A stretch of 11,048 nt of DNA from Streptomyces sp. NRRL S-340 (GTDB lineage: Bacteria; Actinomycetota; Actinomycetes; Streptomycetales; Streptomycetaceae), in assembly GCF_000720185.1 (NCBI RefSeq), contig NZ_JOIY01000084.1, positions 1 to 11,048 on the forward strand. The letters are read 5' to 3'. Made by a program: the position numbers and the translations under genes. Of this stretch, positions 1 through 5,535 are shown in pieces; the stretch's first letter is position 1, and each line of letters starts with the position of its first letter. The notes under the pieces are model-generated. The model ran no database searches. It saw nothing but the letters and a program-made list of their open reading frames with translations, and was not told where the DNA came from.

Positions 1-85
1 CTCGCGCGGGGTGTGGGACACCGAGGAGGTCGTCGTCGACCTGGACGTCGTTCAGATCGCGGCCGCCTTGCGGGCGGCGCGGTAG
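1..85 (+). CDS. C-terminal end of an unidentified protein (partial at window edge)
   Basis: The frame starting at base 2 is open from the window edge to a TAG at 83-85 and encodes 27 residues, ending QIAAALRAAR. Nearly every codon ends in G or C (GTC, GAC, CTG, ATC, GCC), as in real Streptomyces coding sequence, and the tail VVVDLDVVQIAAALRAAR could form a strand followed by a helix. The gene begins outside the window. The family cannot be told from so short a piece, and no function is proposed. It reads toward the minus-strand remnant at 169-546, so the two are convergent. Confidence 0.5.
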   Translation, partial: SRGVWDTEEVVVDLDVVQIAAALRAAR

Positions 86-168
86 GTCAGGCCGCAGCTA
101 TGAGAGGTCGTCCGCCCCAGCGGATGCCCTGCGTTCTTGTCGTGGGTTCGAACTGGTCATCCGTGAGG

Positions 169-546
169 TCAGCAGGGGGCTCTGGGTGTCGACTCTGCCG
201 CAACGTACAGGGCGTGCTCCTGGCCCTCGGTGCGGTCGAGGCGGAACCAGTCGGGCATCTCCGCGAGGAACGCGTCCGCGCCCGTCCAGACGGGCGAGAA
301 GTGGATCTCCCGGACGGTGTCGATCAGGTCGGGCAACCGGCCCTCCCGACGGGCCTTGGCCAGCTGCGCGGACAGACGGCGGTACATCGGCGCAGTGTGC
401 GGCAGCGCACCCTCGGAGACCAGGCGGTACATGACCTGGCGCAGCGTGACCTTCATCGGCGCGTACCCGTTCACGAAACGGTATGGCCGGGCAGCGCGGG
501 TGAGACCCACTCCGCCGCATCTGGCAAAAGTTGGCGCAAGCTGCAT
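169..546 (-). pseudogene. Truncated topoisomerase VI-A/Toprim-like protein fragment
   Basis: The open frame gives 125 residues. From about residue 21 it resembles the N-terminal part of an actinobacterial family of roughly 300-400 residues that I associate with topoisomerase VI subunit A/Toprim-like proteins. The recognisable stretches are TLRQVMYRLVSEGALP (about 34-49), LSAQLAKARREGRLPDLID (58-76) and WFRLDRTEGQEHALYVAAE (100-118). Homology stops at LYVAAE, where the frame runs into an unrelated tail, STPRAPC. In the frame one step over, which stays open to about base 98, the next residues read DTQSPLLTS, close to the expected continuation, so a frameshift near 180-190 seems to have broken the gene before the rest was lost. 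The Toprim half is absent and activity is unlikely. The start at 546 is only the first ATG; no good ribosome site is seen. The family assignment is from memory of motif style, not a search. Confidence 0.55.
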
Positions 547-688
547 GCGGCGTCCTGGCCGATCTCCCGCCTCCGGTGCCGTCGTTCCTTGGCCGGAACT
601 GCATATGGCCTGATCCGGTCTCCGGTCGTTCTCGGCTGGTTTCTGCTATGAGGGGCGGTCAGGAGGCTTGCGGTAGTTCTGGGAGCCC

Positions 689-728
689 TCAACCTCCGGT
701 GAGGTTCAAGGAGTTGATCAACCTCTTG
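689..728. promoter_or_regulatory. Cluster of TCAACCTC repeats and imperfect palindrome upstream of the secreted-protein gene
   Basis: TCAACCTC occurs at 689-696 and again at 718-725. Between them lies its inverted form GAGGTTCA (701-708). AACCTC-CGGT-GAGGTT (691-706) is a perfect 6-bp inverted repeat. Bases 707-728 form a 22-bp palindrome with only two non-Watson-Crick pairs and the centre GTTGATCAAC. Repeats of this kind, about 75-110 bp before the start at 801, look like an operator. They also recall MerR-type dyads rich in ACCTC/GAGGT, but no regulator gene is nearby and no convincing -35/-10 pair could be fixed. This is inference. Confidence 0.35.
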
Positions 729-800
729 TAGTGAGTATGCCAACCCGCATAGTGTCCAGTTGTTCGACCGCCGGGGGGCGGTCATATGGAAAGGTGTCCC

Positions 801-1480
801 ATGGGCATCTATGCAAGCAAAACAGTGATGGCTTCCTCAGCAGCTACCCTGCTGCTCTGCATGGCCGCGGCGGGGACGGCGGCGGCAGACACAGAGCCGA
901 CATCGCCCGCCGTTCAAATTGCGGAAACCGCAGACGATCCGACCCCTGAAGCCCCGGACCCCGTGGACAACAACGATGGCCTGGCGGACGACACGGTAGA
1001 GTCTCCGATCACGGAAGCTCCGCATAACGAAAACCGGCCCGGCGCGATGGTCCCGCGATCACCCCGTACTACGGCATCACTGGGAAGTCCTCCTACTTCG
1101 TACCGTCTTGGTGGAATGGTACAGAATACAAGGACGGGCCGGGAGGGACCATGACCGTCAGTGTCACCAAAACCGGTACCATCTCGGCCACTGTAACGGG
1201 ATGCGGCGAATTTTCGGCGGGCGCAATCATCGCGAAGGCCAAAACCACCGTGAGCGTTGCAATCGGGGATAGCTTCGCCATTTCGGTTGGGCATCAATAC
1301 TCCCACGAAATCGCCAAGAACAAGTACGGGCACCTCCAGTATGGTTCCTGGGGCTATAAGGTTTCGTGGGCGAAGTACGCAAGCAGCGCCGACCGCTGCC
1401 ACATAGTCAAGGTTGCGACAGGGACGGCGAAGCTTCCCACGAAGTCCATGGGATGGAAGTACTGGGAGACCTCATCGTGA
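801..1480 (+). pseudogene. Secreted protein gene broken by a one-base deletion
   Basis: The 5' part starts at ATG 801 behind GGAAAGG (788-794). It encodes a signal peptide ending in a GTAAAD-like cleavage site (about residues 25-30) and an acidic linker rich in Pro, Asp and Glu. The 3' part is in the next frame (stop 1478-1480) and reads without a break from GPAITPYYGITGKSSYF through YGHLQYGSWGYKVSWAKY to WKYWETSS. The two parts join if one G is restored near 1046 (GCG-GAT instead of GCGAT). I recognise the C-terminal block as a conserved Streptomyces secreted protein of unknown function, rich in Gly, Tyr and Trp. No slippery heptamer is visible at the junction, so a mutation or sequencing error is more likely than programmed frameshifting. 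The 3' part has an internal ATG at 1151 that could give 109 residues without a signal peptide. The stop overlaps the start of the following lipoprotein gene. Confidence 0.65.
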
Positions 1481-1992
1481 CCGCCATCGGCAGCCTGCTG
1501 ATGGGACGCGGTCAACTTACGGTCGGGGCTGCTCTGGTGTCGGGTTTGCTCCTCGCGGGCTGCTCATCGTCCCACGAACACGCATCCAGCCGGACCACTC
1601 ACACCACACCTTCGCCCTCCGCCAGTAGCACGGCGCCATCACAGCAAGCAGCAGAGCAACGGCTCATTGCTCAGGCGCAGAGTGTCCTGAACAGCACAGC
1701 TGCTGATGAGAAGGGGAAATTCGTCGCCTCGGGGGCGGAGCGCGTGCGCGATGGACTGCATACGCAGCTCGGACTGAGCAAAGGGCTTCAGTACCGCGTG
1801 GCGGTCATATGCGTCGGGAGCGGCGACGTGGAGGTCTCATTCGATCCTGCGGAGGGAACGAAGCCCAAGACCATTCCATGCGATCGATCCATGGAGATGG
1901 TTCGATTCCCGGGTTCTCCTGACCTACTGCTCGAAGTCTCCGGGAAGTCCAACGCAACAGGAGCAATCGCCTGGCGTGTCAGTAAAGTCTGA
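1477..1992 (+). CDS. Putative lipoprotein of unknown function
   Basis: GTG 1477 overlaps the upstream stop as GTGA, with GGGAG (1464-1468) eight bases before it. An alternative is ATG 1501. From the GTG the protein has 171 residues. A hydrophobic stretch (about 14-28) ends in the lipobox LLAGC, so Cys29 should be lipidated and anchored to the outer face of the membrane. A Ser/Thr/Pro-rich spacer (about 30-64) is typical of Streptomyces lipoproteins. The rest looks globular, with a possible disulfide between the cysteines in AVICVGSG and TIPCDRS and a beta-rich C-terminus. The 4-bp overlap with the broken secreted-protein gene implies translational coupling, so the frameshift upstream may lower its expression. 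Codon use is less G/C-biased than in the genes after 4800. The family is not recognised. Confidence 0.8.
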   Translation: MTAIGSLLMGRGQLTVGAALVSGLLLAGCSSSHEHASSRTTHTTPSPSASSTAPSQQAAEQRLIAQAQSVLNSTAADEKGKFVASGAERVRDGLHTQLGLSKGLQYRVAVICVGSGDVEVSFDPAEGTKPKTIPCDRSMEMVRFPGSPDLLLEVSGKSNATGAIAWRVSKV

Positions 1993-2390
1993 CCGCAGCT
2001 TTCTGCAAGAAGAGGCGTGGCGGCGTTCGCGAACTTGCCGGTGAGGTGCGAGGCGGACACTCAACCCGGCATGGCCATAGCCACTCCCGCCTCGTACCTC
2101 CAAATCCGGCAGCAGCGCAGCCGGAGGGCCGGTCCCAGGGATGCGGACGGGCACGAAGTCGCCGGGATGCTCGGCACGCCGCTTCTTCCGGCTGGTGGCG
2201 CCTCCCCGCACGCTGGCACCGTGCGCTGCCGCACCTCCCCGCGACGGGACAGCGGGCGGATCACTCACTGGCGCGGTCCGGTGTCCCGTACTGTCCCTCG
2301 TTCGGGTGCGCGCGGTGCTGTTTCGCAGTTGCCCGCCCCTGGAACGGGCATTTCCGCGGCGATCGTTCCCGCCTGAAAGGAAGTGCCCCC
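1993..2390. other. Gene-poor interval between two exported-protein genes
   Basis: About 400 bases lie between the lipoprotein stop and the next signal-peptide gene. A + strand frame is open from GTG 2017 to 2376, but it has no ribosome site and poor codon bias, and its Arg/Ser/Pro-rich translation resembles no protein I know; I treat it as spurious. There is a perfect 10-bp palindrome, GTTCGCGAAC, at 2025-2034, and a short inverted pair, GGAACG (2341-2346) and CGTTCC (2364-2369), just before the ribosome site of the next gene. The latter could sit in its leader or operator. Nothing else is evident. Confidence 0.4.
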
Positions 2391-2891
2391 ATGTTCTGTG
2401 CGATCTCTCGCGTGACCGGTGCCGCTCTCGCAGCGCTGGCCCTGGCCGCTTCGGTCGCCGCCCCCGTCTCGGCCGCCGAGCAGATCCGGGCCCCGCAGGT
2501 CCGCAGCGTCGAGCTGTACCGCGGCACCCAGCAGGAAGCAGCCGGCATGCGCGTGGCGCTGTGCGTGGAGAACACCGGACCGCTGAAGGCAACCGTGACC
2601 GCGCAGGCAGTGCCCGTCGGGCAGAGCCCGCAGGGGAAGTGCCTGACGGTCACCCCGCCCCAGACGCACTCTTCGAGCCGCACAACATCTCCCGCAACGG
2701 ACACCACCCAGATCCGCGCCCGTGACTACAACGCAGGCGAACTGACGATTCTGGAGAACGCCGACCTGAGCAATGTCAGTCTGCGGATCCCGGTCTGCAC
2801 GGACACGGCCGACAACGAGCACATCATCGGAATCAACCTGCCGGTGGGCAACTGCACCAGCGTGCCCGGATCCGATCTCGCCCGCCTCTGA
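2391..2891 (+). CDS. Secreted protein with four cysteines, unknown function
   Basis: ATG 2391 follows AAAGGAAG (2376-2383) with seven bases between, which fixes this start although the frame is open further upstream. The product has 166 residues. Residues 1-29 form a clear Sec signal peptide: a hydrophobic AALAALALAA core and the cleavage site VSAAE. The mature part has four cysteines (58, 84, 136, 155), suggesting two disulfides outside the cell. It has short alternating hydrophobic stretches (SVELYR, MRVALCVE, LTILENADLSNVSLRIPVC) consistent with a small beta-sandwich, around a Ser/Thr-rich loop (about 90-107). No catalytic motif is visible and the family is not recognised. It stands alone, with its own ribosome site and a terminator-like hairpin just after the stop. 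Confidence 0.85.
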   Translation: MFCAISRVTGAALAALALAASVAAPVSAAEQIRAPQVRSVELYRGTQQEAAGMRVALCVENTGPLKATVTAQAVPVGQSPQGKCLTVTPPQTHSSSRTTSPATDTTQIRARDYNAGELTILENADLSNVSLRIPVCTDTADNEHIIGINLPVGNCTSVPGSDLARL

Positions 2892-2913
2892 TCCCGCTGT
2901 GACCGGGCGGATC
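2890..2913 (+). terminator. Hairpin at the stop codon of the four-cysteine secreted protein gene
   Basis: GATCCCGC (2890-2897) can pair with GCGGATC (2907-2913) with one bulged C, leaving a loop of about nine bases. It begins in the TGA stop. There is no T-tract, which is common for Streptomyces terminators. The stem is short, so this is only a candidate. Confidence 0.3.
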
Positions 2914-3014
2914 TGGCACTGATTCTCACTGTGTCGCGCTACTGCAGCTGCGTCGGCATCTGGATCAGGCAGCCGCAGGTGCCGCCGTGGACAGCAGCGG
3001 CGACGGTCCCACCG

Positions 3015-3330
3015 TCAGGAGCTCCTGGATGAAGCGGACGCCGAGGCCGCAGAGGCACTCGTCTCCGACTCCTCCCGCGCCACCCGCAGGACGCAGTCGG
3101 CCAGCTGCTCCGCGGGGGGGGCGAGTCGGCGCCTGCCTTCCTGCGCCAGCCGGATCAGGGCGTCATTGATCTCGGCGATGTCCCGGCAGAAGGTGACACC
3201 GGGCACGCCGCGCGTCCACGTGTGAGAGATCCGCTTGAGGTCGAGGACGAACGCGTGCACGCAGGATGGCCGACTTGCCGCCGCCGGTACCTGCGGAGAT
3301 CAGGACGTACGGGGAATCAGCGTCCAGGTT
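3015..3330 (-). pseudogene. FtsK/SpoIIIE (TraB-type) DNA translocase remnant
   Basis: On the minus strand one frame reads LDADSPYVLISAGTGGGKSA and then ILR (about 3324-3259), a textbook Walker A region of the FtsK-like transfer proteins of actinomycete integrative conjugative elements (pSAM2 TraSA type). The adjacent frame, from 3257, continues HAFVLDLKRISHTW, then VTFCRDIAEINDALIRL and AQEGRRR (to about 3126), again typical of that family. The segment normally between ILR and HAFVLDLKR, roughly a dozen codons, is missing, and the reading frame changes at the same place. After EGRRR the match ends: no Walker B or later domains follow, and the frame stops at 3015. Intact relatives are several hundred residues long, so this is a dead fragment. 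In intact elements the protein moves double-stranded DNA during conjugation. Confidence 0.7.
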
Positions 3331-3649
3331 CGCGGAGCTCGGGCGAATCGCGCTGACGATGACGAAGCACCACTTCTGGTTGGCGTCGCCCACGCACTTG
3401 TGCTGATCGATCTTCGCGCCCTTGGGAAGGCAGGTGCAGCACGTGATGGCAGTGCCTGCGGGACGAGCAGCCCCCGTGTGCCGGGCTGGGCCGCGCAAAT
3501 GCGGCGCTGCCTCCGTAGCCATCATGCAGCAGCCGGATAGAACGACCATGAGCAAGAGCAGTGCCAGGAACAGTACGCAGGCGGCGGGGCGGGGTTGGAC
3601 ACCGGCTTGCGCCTCGCCGACGGCGCAGATTCCCGAGCAGCCGCATCAC
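3331..3649 (-). pseudogene. Frameshifted lipoprotein-like gene fused to the translocase remnant
   Basis: From GTG 3649 or ATG 3646 the minus strand encodes an Arg-rich leader (LLGNLRRRRGASRC...). One frame over, a hydrophobic run VLFLALLLLMVVLSGCC (about 3580-3526) has a lipobox-like LSGC. Basic region, hydrophobic core and lipobox would make one lipoprotein signal if the frame shifted by one base near 3585. The following stretch has several cysteines (ITCCTCLPKGAKIDQHKC, then NQKWCFVIVSA) and then runs without a stop into the FtsK-like LDADSPYVLISAG. That downstream part is not lipoprotein-like, so two unrelated pieces seem joined near 3330-3345. It may be a small secreted or membrane protein of the lost element. 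I do not recognise the family, and translation of any product is doubtful. Confidence 0.4.
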
Positions 3650-3736
3650 CGTTCAGGCTGAACGGCATCGGGTGTGGGAGCTGCCTCAACCTTCGTACGG
3701 ATCCATGCGTCTGACGGAACGCAACGATCCTCACAC

Positions 3737-3744
3737 AAGGAGGT
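3737..3744 (+). promoter_or_regulatory. Strong ribosome binding site deciding the start at 3751
   Basis: AAGGAGGT is a near-perfect anti-Shine-Dalgarno match. It lies six bases before ATG 3751. The earlier ATG at 3747 is in another frame and only two bases away, too close to be used. Confidence 0.8.
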
Positions 3745-3750
3745 AGATGC

Positions 3751-4035
3751 ATGGGAAAGGCCAGACTCCTGGTACTCGCGAGTGCGGTTGCGGTTGCGCT
3801 CGCCTCGACGGCAGGGGTGGCCTCGGCCGCCGCCGCGGCGCCAGGCCGAACAGTTTCGCATTCCGCAGCATCCGTACAGGGAGGACCGCCTGGCTGGGGA
3901 TACATCGCCACCTTCCAGTCCCCCTACGACTGCAGCAACTACGGTGTCTGGGGGCAGAACACCGGTAAGTGGTCCGACTTCGTGTGCGTAGCCGCTGACG
4001 GAGCTCCGGGCCGCTGGGAACTCTGGGTTCCCTGA
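3751..4035 (+). CDS. Small secreted protein (94 residues), unknown function
   Basis: ATG 3751 sits behind the strongest ribosome site in the window. Residues 1-28 are a Sec signal peptide (LLVLASAVAVALAST core, cleavage around VASA-AA). The mature part is about 65 residues, with an Ala/Ser-rich lead and then GWGYIATFQSPYDCSNYG, WGQNTGKWSDFVCV and GRWELWVP. It has four tryptophans and two cysteines (61, 79) likely to form one disulfide. The pattern of Gly-Trp start, Cys, Trp, Cys and Trp-Leu end resembles the many small secreted Streptomyces proteins of unknown role, and I cannot name a family. The gene is monocistronic: a hairpin follows within ten bases and the translocase remnant upstream is on the other strand. 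Extracellular abundance would fit the strong ribosome site, but that is inference. Confidence 0.85.
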   Translation: MGKARLLVLASAVAVALASTAGVASAAAAAPGRTVSHSAASVQGGPPGWGYIATFQSPYDCSNYGVWGQNTGKWSDFVCVAADGAPGRWELWVP

Positions 4036-4044
4036 CCCGTCGAC

Positions 4045-4080
4045 CGAGGTGGTCTGCCGCAGCGCCGGCGGACCACCTCG
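4045..4080 (+). terminator. Long hairpin terminator after the 94-residue secreted protein gene
   Basis: CGAGGTGGTC (4045-4054) pairs perfectly with GACCACCTCG (4071-4080). The stem continues through one T-G pair and GCCG/CGGC to 15 pairs around a six-base loop (4060-4065). It starts nine bases after the stop codon. There is no T-tract, as usual in high-GC actinobacteria. Confidence 0.8.
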
Positions 4081-4830
4081 CTCCGGACTCCGGCTAGGGC
4101 GTCTCCCAGACGCGAGAGGCCGGTTCTGGGGTCGACCTGAAGCACGGAACCGGCCCCTGGCTGAACGCCGAGGACCGGTTCGCTGCGGGTGTGCCCGGGG
4201 TGCGGTGGGGAGCCTGGCCGCTCCCGCCGGGCGAGCGGGTACAGCGGCGGCCGAGCGCCGGCACTTGACCGGCTCGAATCACGCGGTGGTCCCCGCGCAC
4301 CAGCTCACACCGCGCCCGCCCAAGCTGCATGGACCCGAAGGAGTGTGAGTGGCTGCGGACCGTGGGAGCGCCCTGGGACTTTTCTGGGACTTCCGGCTGC
4401 ATCAACGAGCACGAGAGGGAAACAGTGGAAAGAGCATTCGTGCAGGTCAGTGGCGCGTGATCGGCCATCTCTGCAGGTCACACCGCTGGCTGGTCTCTAG
4501 CTCAGCTGTACATCGTCTTGCACGACAAGCGCAACGGCCCGCCGTATCCGAGGTCAGGCACTTCCACAACCTGACGTGACGTCATCCGAGTGCACTCAGG
4601 CCCACGGCTCTGACCAGAAGTGATAGCGAGCTGCGACTGGAGTACTAGCGGGGACCTCAGACTCTATGGGAGACCGGCTCCGGATCGGCGTCGAGCGCGT
4701 CGAGCACTGCGCCGCTGTTCGTCCTCGCCCAACTCGGAGCGCGTTCGACCCGGTTCGCTCTCGACGGGCCGCGGACGAGCGTGCAAGATCGTCCCTCGTG
4801 AACATCATTCCCACGCCCATTCGCACAGCT
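4081..4830. other. Gene-poor interval with coding-like fragments
   Basis: No convincing gene covers these 750 bases. Two coding-like scraps are visible on the + strand. Bases 4098-4265 are open between two stops, with good codon bias and the string GTGPWLNAEDRFAAGVPG, but without a start codon. Bases 4329-4574 form one frame that is open apart from a TGA at 4458. The octamer TGACGTCA lies at 4577-4584, and a GGAGTACTAG stretch near 4637 is AT-richer than its surroundings and could belong to the promoter of the next gene. I read the interval as decayed sequence plus the leader of the downstream two-gene unit. Confidence 0.35.
4329..4460 (+). CDS. Possible 43-residue peptide, uncertain
   Basis: ATG 4329 opens a 43-codon frame starting MDPKECEWLRTVGAPWDFSG and ending FVQVSGA at TGA 4458-4460. 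The composition is protein-like (acidic, two Cys, three Trp-containing segments) but codon bias is weak and no ribosome site precedes it. The same frame stays open for another 37 codons after the TGA, including AQLYIVLHDKRNGPPYPR, up to TGA 4572-4574. It may therefore be a small decayed gene with an in-frame stop rather than a working peptide. Confidence 0.2.
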   Translation: MDPKECEWLRTVGAPWDFSGTSGCINEHERETVERAFVQVSGA

Positions 4831-5535
4831 ATGCGCCGAGGCTCGCTTTTCGCGGTTCTCCTCGCCCTGTTGGGCACGGCGCTGCTCACCCTTGCCGGGA
4901 AGGCGGACGCTGCCCCTTTCTCGGACTGCCCCGCCGACCGGTTGTGCCTCTACGACGGCAGCGGCGGGACCGGCACCCGCACGGACGTCATCGAGGGCGC
5001 CACGGCCGAGCGGGACTCCGGCACCATCCTGTCCGTCAAGAACAACACCCGCATGTGGGCCTGCATGTACGGCAGGCCTGAATACGGCGGCGGCCTCCAG
5101 ACCGTCAAGCCGACCTCCCCCGACGAGTACGTGGTCGACGGCACTCGCTGGATCATCGGCTCGTACAAGCTGGTACCCACCCGGGCCTTGTGCTTCACCG
5201 GCTACGAGCGCTGCCAGGACACCCAGGTCTGCACCTTCGCCGAGCGCAACGGGCGCGGCGCGATGACCGTCTTCGACAAGCCGGACACCGACCCCGACAC
5301 CCACAACTACGGCAACAGCTACGGCTCCGGGGCCCCCTCCGCGTCCGTGTCCAACCGGACCGGCAAGCACCTCTGCTTCTACCCCACCGCCACGTACGAG
5401 GGCACCTGGACGCAAGGCAGCACGACCTACGGCGCGTACGTCGTGCTGCGCGGCCAGAGCGTGACCGTCCCTGCCCCGTTCGCGGGCACCTTCCGCTCCC
5501 ACGAACTCGTCAACGGAACCTCGGAGTGCCAGTGA
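4831..5535 (+). CDS. Secreted protein with two crystallin-like / peptidase inhibitor I36-type repeats
   Basis: The frame is open from ATG 4666, but the signal peptide begins at ATG 4831 (MRRGSLFAVLLALLGTALL), so I start there. GTG 4798 is an alternative; neither has a strong ribosome site. The product has 234 residues, with cleavage near GKADA-AP (residue 27). Two similar halves follow. The first has CPADRLCLYDG (C33, C39) and later MYGRPEYGGG; the second has CQDTQVCTFAERNGRGA (C128, C134) and later LCFYPTATYEG. The C-x5-C opening and the repeated Gly-rich, aromatic segments are what I know from the I36 family (Streptomyces metalloproteinase inhibitor) and related beta-gamma-crystallin folds. 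Role: possibly a protease inhibitor, or simply a stable wall or extracellular protein. The last codon overlaps the next gene by GTGA, so the two are probably made together. Fold assignment is moderate; inhibition is unproven. Confidence 0.75.
   Translation: MRRGSLFAVLLALLGTALLTLAGKADAAPFSDCPADRLCLYDGSGGTGTRTDVIEGATAERDSGTILSVKNNTRMWACMYGRPEYGGGLQTVKPTSPDEYVVDGTRWIIGSYKLVPTRALCFTGYERCQDTQVCTFAERNGRGAMTVFDKPDTDPDTHNYGNSYGSGAPSASVSNRTGKHLCFYPTATYEGTWTQGSTTYGAYVVLRGQSVTVPAPFAGTFRSHELVNGTSECQ

Noticed and set aside
1040..1060. Programmed -1 frameshift in the broken secreted-protein gene
   Set aside because: No X-XXY-YYZ slippery heptamer or following strong structure is visible; a simple one-base loss explains it.
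2025..2034. Palindrome GTTCGCGAAC considered as an SOS (LexA) box
   Set aside because: The actinobacterial box is GAAC-N4-GTTC; here the half-sites are in the opposite order, and there is no SOS gene nearby.
2017..2376. + strand frame of 119 codons upstream of the four-cysteine secreted protein
   Set aside because: No ribosome site, poor codon bias and an Arg/Ser/Pro-rich translation without recognisable features.
4577..4584. TGACGTCA octamer considered as an operator
   Set aside because: A single 8-bp palindrome is expected by chance and lies about 250 bp from the nearest start.
4657..5502. 281-codon minus-strand frame opposite the crystallin-repeat gene
   Set aside because: Low-complexity shadow; the + strand encodes a signal peptide and repeated Cys motifs.
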